The notes under the pieces: model-generated
Told to the model about the DNA's origin: nothing
The model's database searches: none
The model's input: the letters and a program-made list of their open reading frames with translations, nothing else
Shown: piece by piece, positions 1-7,097 of the stretch
Numbering within the stretch: the first letter of the stretch is position 1
Layout: each line of letters opens with the position of its first letter
Assembly (NCBI GenBank): GCA_949155365.1
Contig: CASCUT010000017.1
Span: forward strand, 1 to 39,667
DNA length: 39,667 nucleotides
Direction: 5' to 3'
From: an uncultured Clostridia bacterium
Lineage (GTDB): Bacteria > Bacillota > Clostridia > TANB77 > CAG-508
Program-made: the position numbers and the translations under genes

Positions 1-54
1 ACGTACGGTGGTGTGAGAGGGGAGAAATTCACTAAGAATTATCCTCTACTCGAT
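1..54 (+). mobile_element. 3' end of a bacterial group II intron (partial)
   Basis: The window opens inside what looks like the distal strand of intron domain V (CGTACGGTGGTGTGAGAGG), followed by a domain VI hairpin: GAGGGGAGAAATT pairs with AATTATCCTC around an ACTAAG loop. It ends in CTACTCGAT, the kind of 3' terminus usual for bacterial group II introns. The body of the intron and any intron-encoded reverse transcriptase would lie before position 1. The assignment is by motif recognition only. The exact 3' splice junction (position 54 or 55) is inferred. Confidence 0.72.
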
Positions 55-189
55 TTTACCAAAAAACGATGAAAAACTGGATTTTTCTAACTTCATGAAA
101 TAAACCAAAATCACGGGAAAATGGTAGACAGAAGAAAAAATAGAAATGGAAACTAAGAAAAAAGAAACAACAAAAAATAACGAAAAACA

Positions 190-218
190 TTGAAAATTAT
201 GGAAACTTATGATATACT
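190..218 (+). promoter_or_regulatory. sigma-A promoter for the 285 gene
   Basis: A -35 TTGAAA and a -10 TATACT are separated by 17 bases, and TGA immediately precedes the -10 (extended -10). It lies about 67 bases upstream of the ATG of the following gene. Confidence 0.6.
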
Positions 219-247
219 TACCTAGTAACAAAAAACAGTTTTATTTT

Positions 248-267
248 GAAGACATGACTATGTCTTC
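248..267 (+). other. Hairpin just upstream of the ribosome binding site
   Basis: GAAGACA and TGTCTTC form a perfect 7-bp stem around TGACTA. The hairpin ends five bases before the GGAGGG ribosome binding site of the 285 gene. It is well placed to affect translation initiation or leader stability; any function is inference. Confidence 0.4.
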
Positions 268-284
268 ACATGGAGGGAAAAATA

Positions 285-623
285 ATGAAAACACCAGACG
301 ACTTAGAGAATGAAGTAATGGAAAAGTATTTACCAATTGCTAAAAAGCGGGCTAAACATTATCTGGAACAATTAGAAAAAAGCATAGAGGAAAGGAAAGA
401 AGAGTACTATCTATATAAAAGGATAGGAATAGGGGAAACGTTAGAAAATCTGAGTACAGATGAAGATTTAACAAAAGAAGAGCAAAACAGTGAAGAGAAG
501 AGCAAAATAAAAGCAGTTATCAATACTCTGGCATGGAATCATATAAGAGAAAAGTTAGACGAAGCAAACTGGAAAATTGCAAAAATTAACAAATATTACT
601 ATTTGGTAAGAATAGAAGAATAA
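285..623 (+). CDS. Hypothetical protein, 112 aa, charged helical
   Basis: I do not recognise this family. The ATG at 285 is chosen over one 15 bases upstream because GGAGGG sits at 272-277. The product is rich in Lys and Glu, has no signal peptide or membrane segment, and looks mostly helical (YLEQLEKSIEERKEE near residues 28-42). It ends with a more beta-like tail, INKYYYLVRIEE. It stands alone between its own promoter and a terminator. Codon 22 (348-350) is an in-frame CGG read as Arg. Such codons are absent from the conserved genes of this window, so the gene may be of accessory origin. Confidence 0.65.
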   Translation: MKTPDDLENEVMEKYLPIAKKRAKHYLEQLEKSIEERKEEYYLYKRIGIGETLENLSTDEDLTKEEQNSEEKSKIKAVINTLAWNHIREKLDEANWKIAKINKYYYLVRIEE

Positions 624-627
624 AAAC

Positions 628-667
628 AAGACCTAGCTATATCCAATTAATTGGAGTGCTAGGTCTT
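628..667. terminator. Bidirectional terminator-like hairpin
   Basis: AAGACCTAGC pairs with GCTAGGTCTT, and inside it TCCAAT pairs with ATTGGA. It lies between the end of the 285 gene and the end of the convergent 690-1154 gene. Only a short T-rich stretch follows on either side, so efficiency is uncertain. Confidence 0.55.
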
Positions 668-689
668 CTTCTGAATCTACTAAAAGCGA

Positions 690-1154
690 CTAAAAAGTCA
701 TTTTTTCTAATTCTTCATATTGTTTAATTGTTTCCTTGAGTTTCCGTTCAAGAAATGTTCTTTTATATGAAAGAGACTCTAATTTTGCTGATTTGCAAGT
801 TTCAAATAGTTCCTCTTCCGTCATAACGGCTCCAGTTGGTAAATAGTAGTAAGTGTGGCTAACCTGATTTCCAATGGCAACCAACATATGATCTGAAAGT
901 ACTAAAGTGCAGTACGTGGGAGCAGATAATAAATTGGTATTCAATTCATAAGAAAAGCCTTTTTTGAATGGAACAGCAACATGGCCATACAATACTTTAG
1001 AAATCCCATTTAACTGTTCCTGCGTTACCTCTCGGCCAGTTCCATATACGATGGAGGGCTCAGAAGAAATCACCAATTTATTTGTGCGATAATCTGCATC
1101 AAAAGAAATGGCTAACTTCTGTAAAACAACAACTTCCTTTGTCAATACTTTCAT
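690..1154 (-). CDS. Hypothetical protein, 154 aa
   Basis: I do not recognise this protein. The start at 1154 is chosen because an AGGAGA ribosome binding site precedes the ATG; an upstream in-frame extension has none. The product MKVLTKEV... appears soluble, with alternating beta-rich segments in the first 110 residues and a charged C-terminal helix (residues 133-151, LERKLKETIKQYEELEK). No signal peptide, membrane segment or catalytic motif is evident. An in-frame CGG at 744-746 encodes Arg in LERKLK, and it does not need a frame change. The gene has its own promoter and is divergent from the ABC operon. Confidence 0.65.
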   Translation of the reverse strand: MKVLTKEVVVLQKLAISFDADYRTNKLVISSEPSIVYGTGREVTQEQLNGISKVLYGHVAVPFKKGFSYELNTNLLSAPTYCTLVLSDHMLVAIGNQVSHTYYYLPTGAVMTEEELFETCKSAKLESLSYKRTFLERKLKETIKQYEELEKMTF

Positions 1155-1210
1155 AGATATTCTCCTTTCATCCAATTGGAATTTAGAATGTGATAGGGTA
1201 ACTGCCAGAA

Positions 1211-1239
1211 AGTATATCATATTTTACATAATATTGCAA
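1211..1239 (-). promoter_or_regulatory. sigma-A promoter for the 690-1154 gene
   Basis: On the minus strand, TTGCAA and TATACT are 17 bases apart with an extended TGA. The whole 29-base element differs at only two positions from the promoter at 38184-38212. Confidence 0.65.
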
Positions 1240-1257
1240 GCACTTTTTACTTTTTCC

Positions 1258-1286
1258 TTGTCAAGGAAAAGAGAATGAGGTATAAT
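1258..1286 (+). promoter_or_regulatory. sigma-A promoter for the ABC exporter operon
   Basis: TTGTCA and a consensus TATAAT are separated by 17 bases, about 28 bases upstream of the ATP-binding subunit start. Confidence 0.65.
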
Positions 1287-1313
1287 TGGGAAAAGAAAAG
1301 AGAGGAGAAAAGA

Positions 1314-2202
1314 ATGTTAATTACGTTAAAAAATGTAGTAAAGAAATTCGATACCTTTACCGCATTAAACCATCTAACAATGCAAGTAAGAAAAGGTAGT
1401 ATTTATGGCTTAGTAGGCCCAAATGGTTCACGGAAAAACAACCACTATCAAGCATTTAATAGGAATGTATCAGCAAGACGAGGGCGAAATATTATTTGAG
1501 GGGAAACCAGTTTATGATAACGAAGAGATAAAAAAGAAAATTGCCTATATTAGTGATGACTTATACTTCTTTCATACTTATTCGATTAAAGATATGGCGA
1601 AATTTTATAGTCAAATTTATGAAAATTTTAGTTTTGCAATGTTTCATGAGCTAGAAAAAATCTTTCAAATTGATAGTAAGAGAAAAGTGAATAAACTTTC
1701 CAAAGGAATGAAAAAACAAGTTGCCTTTTGGTTAACGATTTCTTGCCAACCAGAAGTTATGATACTAGATGAACCAATTGATGGGTTAGACCCAATTATG
1801 AAAGAGAATGTATGGAAAATTTTATTAAAAGAAGTAGAAAAAAGACAGATGACAGTCATCATATCCTCCCATAATTTAAAAGAACTAGAAAATGTATGTA
1901 CTGATATTGGTATTATGAAACAAGGAAAGATGGTACTAGAAAAACAATTAGAAAAAACAGAGAAAAATCTTCAAAAAGTACAAATTGCCTTTCAAAAAGA
2001 AATAAACCTAGAAGAACTACAAAAAAATCTTACAATCTTAAAACAAGAAAAAATAGGAAGTGTTTACTACTTAGTTATTAAACAGGAAGAAGAAAGTATT
2101 CGAACAGAATTAGAAAAACACAAACCAATCTTAATGGAGTTTTTGCCATTATCTTTAGAAGAAGTATTTCTATTCGAAAATGGAGGTGAAGAACATGTTT
2201 AG
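1314..2202 (+). CDS. ABC transporter ATP-binding subunit (+1 frameshift in Walker A)
   Basis: This is the nucleotide-binding subunit of an exporter in the YtrB-like group; it powers the permease that follows. The ATG at 1314 has an AGGAG site upstream. In frame zero the Walker A reads GPNGS-Arg at CGG 1431-1433 and then fails. Skipping the C at 1431 gives GPNGSGKTTTIK, with Gly40 in place. The rest follows normally: LSKGMKKQ signature near residue 138, MILDEPIDGLDP Walker B near 158, and SSHNLKEL H-loop near 188. The product is then 295 aa, a normal length. The last codons overlap the permease start (ATG at 2195), so the two are translationally coupled. The extra C before GGA is one of nine such events in the window. 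Confidence 0.85.
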
Positions 2203-4012
2203 TAAAGCAATATGGAAAGCAAATTGGAAACGCTTTTGGATTGTTCCTATCCTCGCATTTGCTATTTTATTTTTAGGGATTACTTTCCAAATGATAATGG
2301 AAACACAAGATATACAAGAAAGAGAAAAAACATCTCCCTATACCAATCGTGTCATTGTACCACAAACAGCGTATGAACCAGTACTAGAAGATGTCAATCG
2401 AATAGAAAATCAAGAGATACAAAGTATACCAGTAGATACAACAGTGCCTACTGATATGCCAATAGTGAAGCCAGATTATGGAAGATATTTAAGAAACATA
2501 TTATATAATCCAGTAAATGTAATAATGATCTTTACCTTACCAGTCATGGTATCCATTTTATTATATGGTTATATGATGGGAGAAAAAAGCAGTAGTTTTA
2601 TACATGGTCTTCCAATTTCAAAGAAAAAAATCTATACGACCAATGTGGTAACAGGAATTGCTATGTATGTATTACCATATATGATTAATTTGGTAATATT
2701 ACAATTATTACAACTAGGAAAAATGGGAGAATATATTCCAATAGTAGAATTATGGAAATGGTTTGGAATTAATCTATTGTATCATACCATATTCTTTAGT
2801 TTTTCTACATTAGTAGGAATGTTTTGTGCTTCGAAAATATCTCATGGAATATTAACGTATGTGTTAATGTATGCACCAATTGGAATTTTAGTTATTCTTA
2901 GTAGAATTTTGGAAGAAATTATCTATGGGTTTTATGCCTTTTCTTCTCAAATAGAAGAACTATTTTTAAAAAGTCCATTTATAAAAGTATGGACCGACTT
3001 TAATCAAATAAGTTACTATTATGAAAATGCTAAAATTAACATAGAAGGAAAAAACATTCTGATATATATGGTAGTTAGTGCTATTATGCTAATTCTTAGT
3101 TTGGGGATATACAAAAGAAGAAAATTAGAAACAACAAAAGAATTCATTGCGTTTAAAGGAGTAAGAATTTTCCTAAAGTATAGTGCAACCTTATGTGTTC
3201 ATTTACTATCTTATCTTTATTTTCACTATATGTTAAATGAAAGCAAAATCGGAAGTATGGTAGCTTCTCTTATCTTAACCATAATTGCTTATTTCATTAT
3301 TGAGATGATATTAAAAAAGACCTATAAAGTATTACCATCATGGAAAGGAGCAATTGTTTATACCATTATCATTAGTAGCTTATATGCCATTGCAAGCAAT
3401 GGAATGTTAGGATATGAAACAAGAATACCAAAGATAGAAGAGGTGAAAGAAATCGAATTAACAAGAAATGAAGAAACAATAGCATTTGATGAAGCAGGAA
3501 GTAAAAAGATAATTCGAGATTTTCATGAGAAGATAATAAACAACAAAACGAAAGGCTATCAAACCATAGTAATAAAATATACATTAAACAATGGAAAAAA
3601 AGTAAGTAGAAAATATGGAATTGATACAGATAACTATAAAAAAGAATTAAAAACAATATATGAGAGTAATGAATATATCGAAGAGGTATGGAAAACCATA
3701 GAAGATATTACAAAGGTAAAAGAAATTAACCTAAGCATAAGGTATAAAACAGCCAACCATCGATATCAAAATAAAGAAATAACCATCCAAGAAAAAGAGA
3801 AAAAAGAATTTCTTAACTTGTTATTACAAGATATGAAGCAAGGAAAGGCAAAAATAAGATATGACTATTATACGGCACAAATTGCAACGGTAGAGGGAGA
3901 ACAAATCGTAGATTTATCCATTCGAATTGCATTGAAGGAAAAACGAAGCCAATTAATTTACTATACAAAAGTAGACGATTTAGAAATTCAGCCATATATT
4001 AACCTAGAATAA
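2195..4012 (+). CDS. ABC-2-type permease with large C-terminal soluble domain
   Basis: This is the membrane partner of the preceding ATPase (605 aa). The ATG at 2195 follows GGAGGTG and overlaps the upstream stop. Segments that look membrane-spanning begin near residue 13 (FWIVPILAFAILFLGITF) and recur around residues 110-135, 150-175, 195-225, 235-255 and 290-310. A second cluster lies near 330-410. The last 190 residues are hydrophilic and resemble the DUF6449-type tail found in permeases paired with YtrB-like ATPases. The substrate cannot be read from sequence; related systems are linked to antimicrobial stress or cell-envelope responses. No GntR-type regulator lies next to it. Confidence 0.8.
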   Translation: MFSKAIWKANWKRFWIVPILAFAILFLGITFQMIMETQDIQEREKTSPYTNRVIVPQTAYEPVLEDVNRIENQEIQSIPVDTTVPTDMPIVKPDYGRYLRNILYNPVNVIMIFTLPVMVSILLYGYMMGEKSSSFIHGLPISKKKIYTTNVVTGIAMYVLPYMINLVILQLLQLGKMGEYIPIVELWKWFGINLLYHTIFFSFSTLVGMFCASKISHGILTYVLMYAPIGILVILSRILEEIIYGFYAFSSQIEELFLKSPFIKVWTDFNQISYYYENAKINIEGKNILIYMVVSAIMLILSLGIYKRRKLETTKEFIAFKGVRIFLKYSATLCVHLLSYLYFHYMLNESKIGSMVASLILTIIAYFIIEMILKKTYKVLPSWKGAIVYTIIISSLYAIASNGMLGYETRIPKIEEVKEIELTRNEETIAFDEAGSKKIIRDFHEKIINNKTKGYQTIVIKYTLNNGKKVSRKYGIDTDNYKKELKTIYESNEYIEEVWKTIEDITKVKEINLSIRYKTANHRYQNKEITIQEKEKKEFLNLLLQDMKQGKAKIRYDYYTAQIATVEGEQIVDLSIRIALKEKRSQLIYYTKVDDLEIQPYINLE

Positions 4013-4020
4013 AAATAAGG

Positions 4021-4046
4021 AAAACACGAGAAATAACTTGTGTTTT
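4021..4046 (+). terminator. Weak terminator after the ABC operon
   Basis: AAAACAC pairs with GTGTTTT around a 12-base loop, followed by TCTTAGG. It is AT-rich and modest in strength. Confidence 0.4.
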
Positions 4047-4089
4047 TCTTAGGAAAGAAGATAATCCAACCATTAGAAAAGAGGCAAAA

Positions 4090-5121
4090 ATGAAACAGTA
4101 TTTTGATTTAAAAGAAAACATAGAAGAAAAAAATATAGAAGAAGCAGGAAAAGGAATACAAAAAGGAGAATTAGTATTATTTCCAACAGAGACAGTGTAT
4201 GGAATTGGGGCAAATGGATTAGAAAAGCAAGCAGTAAAAAGAATATTTGTTGCCAAAGGAAGAAAACAAGATAACCCTTTAATTCTTCATATTGCGGATA
4301 TGGAAATGTTAGAGCAAATTGCTCAAAATATCACAACATTAGAATACAAACTAATGGAAGCCTTTTGGCCAGGACCATTTACCATCATCCTAGAAAGAAA
4401 GCCAAATGTTCCTGACATAGTAACAGGAGGATTAAATACAGTAGGAATTCGAATGCCAAGCAATTTAGTTGCACAAAAACTAATTTCTTATGCCAAAGTA
4501 CCAATCGCAGCACCAAGTGCCAATATATCAGGCAGACCAAGTGGAACCAATATACAAGATATCTTCGAAGAATTATCGGATAAAGTAGACTATATCATCG
4601 ATGGAGGACAATGTGAAATTGGATTAGAATCCACTGTAGTAAGAGTAATCAAGGAAGAAGTACATATCTTAAGACCAGGAAAAATAACAAAAGAACAAAT
4701 TCAAAAAATAGCAGAAAAAGTAGTCATCGATAATCATATACTAGGAGATTTAAAACCAAACGAACCAGTCCTTTCGCCAGGAATGAAATACAAACACTAT
4801 GCACCAAAAGCAAAATGTATGTTAATCTATAGCAAAGAAAATAACAAATTAGTAGAAGAAATCAAAGAAAGAGCAAAAGAATATGAAAATCCACTCATCG
4901 TATGTCACCATCATAACATCAATCAATATGAAAATGCAAAGGTAATGGATATAGGAGAAACACTAGAAGAAATTAGCAAAAACACATTTAAAGTACTAAG
5001 AAAAGTAGATTCCTATCATCCAGATATCGTAATGATTGAAGGCGTAGAAAAAGAAGGAATTGGCCTTGCCGTCATGAACCGATTACTAAGAGCCTGCGAG
5101 CATCATTACATAGAGATTTAG
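4090..5121 (+). CDS. ywlC: L-threonylcarbamoyladenylate synthase (Sua5/YwlC type)
   Basis: The enzyme makes threonylcarbamoyl-AMP from threonine, bicarbonate and ATP, the first step of t6A37 modification of ANN-decoding tRNAs. It has 343 aa, the two-domain Sua5 form. The YrdC-like domain (about 1-205) carries PTETVYGIGANG near residue 36, the nucleotide-binding KGRKQDNPL near 57, APSANISGRPSG near 140 and GLESTV near 178. A linker containing SPGMKYKHYAPKA near 231 leads to the small Sua5 C-terminal domain. An AGAGG site precedes the ATG. The gene is monocistronic as far as can be seen, closed by the strong terminator at 5143. All glycine codons here are in frame. Confidence 0.93.
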   Translation: MKQYFDLKENIEEKNIEEAGKGIQKGELVLFPTETVYGIGANGLEKQAVKRIFVAKGRKQDNPLILHIADMEMLEQIAQNITTLEYKLMEAFWPGPFTIILERKPNVPDIVTGGLNTVGIRMPSNLVAQKLISYAKVPIAAPSANISGRPSGTNIQDIFEELSDKVDYIIDGGQCEIGLESTVVRVIKEEVHILRPGKITKEQIQKIAEKVVIDNHILGDLKPNEPVLSPGMKYKHYAPKAKCMLIYSKENNKLVEEIKERAKEYENPLIVCHHHNINQYENAKVMDIGETLEEISKNTFKVLRKVDSYHPDIVMIEGVEKEGIGLAVMNRLLRACEHHYIEI

Positions 5122-5142
5122 ATTATTAATACTTAAAAAATG

Positions 5143-5175
5143 AAACGGGGTATCCTAAAATAGGATACCCCGTTT
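5143..5175. terminator. Strong bidirectional terminator
   Basis: AAACGGGGTATCCTA pairs perfectly with TAGGATACCCCGTTT around a three-base loop. A-rich and T-rich flanks on the two sides let it serve both the ywlC gene and the convergent 5206-5682 gene. Confidence 0.85.
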
Positions 5176-5205
5176 ATTCTAACTAGAGAAACAAAAAATA
5201 AAATA

Positions 5206-5682
5206 CTAACCAAAATAATAAATTTCGCCAGCTATTTTATATGTATCTGTTATGCTTCCAGGTTTGATTCTTAATACATAATTACCAGTTTTTAGTTTAC
5301 CAATCTCCTGAATTTGATTTCCAGATAGATTTAGTTTTGACCAAAACCAAATATCGGATGATTCCATCCTAACACCTAAGTGAGTTGTTAATGTATTTCC
5401 GTCTGAAGATTTAATGGAATATAGAACTTTCACCGGTCTGGAGGAGTCAGTAACCGTGAAAGGAACATCTAACCATCCAGTATAAGTCCCAGAAAAATAT
5501 TTTATTGTTTCGTTGTTGACAGACCTTGTTACATAGCTTTCAGCAGAGACACTAATAATTTCAATATCTTCTGAATCATTTGAGATAGTATTCTCAGATG
5601 CAAAAGCAACACTGCCAAAAGATAATACCATTATAGCAAACATAAATAAAGAAAGTAACCGTTTGCTCATTTTTTTTGTCAT
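5206..5682 (-). CDS. Small secreted protein of unknown function, 158 aa
   Basis: The N-terminus MTKKMSKRLLSLFMFAIMVLSF is a classical signal peptide, with likely cleavage after VAFA near residue 28, so the mature protein is exported. The remainder is Ser/Thr-rich and looks beta-rich (YFSGTYTGWLDVPFTV, YVLRIKPGSI), but I recognise no domain. GGAGAG lies eight bases before the ATG at 5682. Codon 7 is an in-frame CGG (5659-5661) in the positively charged n-region, which fits Arg and not a frame change. The gene faces the LytTR operon divergently and might be controlled with it; this is inference. Confidence 0.7.
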   Translation of the reverse strand: MTKKMSKRLLSLFMFAIMVLSFGSVAFASENTISNDSEDIEIISVSAESYVTRSVNNETIKYFSGTYTGWLDVPFTVTDSSRPVKVLYSIKSSDGNTLTTHLGVRMESSDIWFWSKLNLSGNQIQEIGKLKTGNYVLRIKPGSITDTYKIAGEIYYFG

Positions 5683-5752
5683 ATTATTCTCTCCTTTTGA
5701 TTTTTTTGATTGTTGTTATAATTGGAAATCGTTTCTTAGGTAGAATATACTA

Positions 5753-5783
5753 ATTAATATGCAAGTAACCAACGCATATTAAT
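5753..5783. promoter_or_regulatory. Inverted repeat in the divergent intergenic region
   Basis: ATTAATATGC and GCATATTAAT form a perfect 10-bp inverted repeat separated by 11 bases. It lies between the divergent secreted-protein gene and the LytTR gene, a plausible binding site for a dimeric regulator. The rest of 5683-5935 holds no gene. Confidence 0.4.
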
Positions 5784-5847
5784 AATAAAACTATAAATAG
5801 AATTATAAAGCAATAATTAGAAAAGTCAATAAATTTAATTTAAATAT

Positions 5848-5915
5848 GCCGTTTATCTCAAAAAAAGACCATTTGTCGTAATATAGTAGAAATAATTTTA
5901 TAGTTACTATATAAT
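5848..5915 (+). promoter_or_regulatory. Candidate LytTR-type operator and promoter
   Basis: GCCGTTTAT (5848-5856) and ACCATTTGT (5868-5876) are direct repeats 20 bases apart. Each differs by one position from the LytTR half-site pattern as I recall it. A TATAAT lies at 5910-5915 with only a poor -35 (TAGAAA, 5887-5892), as expected for an activator-dependent promoter. The usual LytTR repeat spacing is one or two bases longer, so this is tentative. Confidence 0.4.
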
Positions 5916-5935
5916 ACATGGAAAAGGAGCAAGAA

Positions 5936-6383
5936 ATGAATATAAATATTGAAAAGAAGGAAAATGTAAATCTGATAGATAATGAAGTTAAAGTAATAAT
6001 TCAATATGCGAAAAAAAATAAAGAAGTAAATGACTTAGAAAAATATATCCATGAATTTAAAGAAAGAAAAAAAGAAATATTTGTTGAAGACAATTATAAT
6101 CTTATACCAATTTTAAGAGAAAACATTATAAAAATTTATAGTATAGGAAAATCGAATTATTGTAAAACTGTGAATGCGGAATATAAAATAAAAAGCAAAT
6201 TATATGAGATTGAAAAAATGGATAAAAACTTTATAAGAATTTCAAAATCTTGTATAGTAAATATACTTCATATTGAGCAATACGGGAAAAATATTGATAA
6301 AATTAGATAATAATACAGAGGAAATCGCATCTCGTAGAAGAGCAAGAGAAATTTTGTTTTATTTAGATGAGAGGAGACTTTAA
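5936..6383 (+). CDS. LytTR DNA-binding regulator (frameshifted near C-terminus)
   Basis: A small transcription regulator without a receiver domain. The ATG at 5936 follows AAGGAGC. In frame zero it stops at 6310 after HIEQYGKNIDKIR. If one base is skipped at TAC-G-GGA (6281-6287) the reading continues as GKILIKLDNNTEEI...RRRAREILFYLDERRL to 6383, the expected LytTR C-terminal strand and helix, giving 148 aa. The restored stop lies one base before the next ATG at 6385, as expected in a tight operon. The LytTR core includes FIRISKSCIVNILHI near residues 97-111. Either the extra G is a real lesion or polymorphism in a G run, or this is a variant of the +1 events described elsewhere in the window. 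Confidence 0.65.
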
Positions 6384-6384
6384 T

Positions 6385-6675
6385 ATGAAAAAGATTTTAG
6401 ATATCGGAGAATATATTATAATTTTTCTATTCGGTTATATCATTTTTAATTTAATGATAACACTTACTCAAGTGATATTATATGGAACCTGGGGGTTACT
6501 GATAGATTTTGATATTACTTACCTGAAAAATTGCAAACAATTAACCATAGAATATATACTACTATTTATCATTTGTTTAATTATCAATTATAGTTATAAT
6601 GTTTATTTGGTTAATAAGCTAAACAAATCATTAGATAACTTTAAAGAAAGGAGGATAGAGAAAAATGAAAAATAA
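6385..6675 (+). CDS. Small membrane protein, two transmembrane segments
   Basis: 96 aa. GAGGAGA precedes the ATG at 6385. Hydrophobic segments at about residues 8-34 and 53-72 are separated by a loop with Trp and Asp residues; the C-terminus is a charged helix (LNKSLDNFKERRIEKNEK). It sits in an operon between the LytTR regulator and another small membrane protein. Such trios often control secreted peptides or membrane stress in Bacillota, but no specific function can be read here. Confidence 0.6.
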   Translation: MKKILDIGEYIIIFLFGYIIFNLMITLTQVILYGTWGLLIDFDITYLKNCKQLTIEYILLFIICLIINYSYNVYLVNKLNKSLDNFKERRIEKNEK

Positions 6676-6892
6676 AAAAATATTAATAATATCCTTAATT
6701 ATCATGATTCTAATAGTCATTATTTGGATGATAGCAAAACCATTTCATGATTCTAAAGTTTTTGACCAAATAGGACAAGATGAATTAATAGAACAATTGA
6801 GAAAAATTGAAGATGTAGAGCAAAGACAAAAGGAAATAGAAAATGCTATAAAAAAAGGATGGATAACAGAAAAAATAGCAAAAGAAATATAA
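6665..6892 (+). CDS. Small single-pass membrane protein
   Basis: 75 aa. Its start overlaps the end of the previous gene by 11 bases, so the two are translationally coupled. AGGAGG lies just upstream. Residues 4-25 are a hydrophobic helix (ILIISLIIMILIVIIWMIA); the rest is an amphipathic, charged helix (LIEQLRKIEDVEQRQKEIE). Not recognised. Third gene of the LytTR operon. Confidence 0.6.
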   Translation: MKNKKILIISLIIMILIVIIWMIAKPFHDSKVFDQIGQDELIEQLRKIEDVEQRQKEIENAIKKGWITEKIAKEI

Positions 6893-6955
6893 TATTGTTT
6901 CGTTAAAAATATCGATGAATTACATAGCTTTCAAATCAAGTATAAAGTTGAAAGA

Positions 6956-6997
6956 AAACCCAAAAAAGAATTGGAATTCCAATTCTTTTTTGGGTTT
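6956..6997. terminator. Strong palindromic terminator
   Basis: AAACCCAAAAAAGAATTGG pairs perfectly with CCAATTCTTTTTTGGGTTT around AATT. It ends the LytTR operon. 6893-6955 and 6998-7020 contain nothing else I can identify. Confidence 0.75.
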
Positions 6998-7020
6998 GTG
7001 CTCAGAAATTTATGTTTCCA

Positions 7021-7050
7021 TTGACAAATACTATGAATCATTGATATAAT
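7021..7050 (+). promoter_or_regulatory. sigma-A promoter for the SNF2 helicase
   Basis: Consensus TTGACA and TATAAT with an 18-base spacer and an extended TGA before the -10, 48 bases upstream of the helicase ATG. Confidence 0.75.
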
Positions 7051-7097
7051 ATATCACTAGAAAAAATGAGAAAAAGAGGGGTAGAAAAGAAGAAACG

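Noticed and set aside
46-231. 61-residue hydrophobic minus-strand frame after the intron end
   Set aside because: It has no ribosome binding site, the sequence is low-complexity AT-rich DNA, and it overlaps the promoter of the 285 gene.
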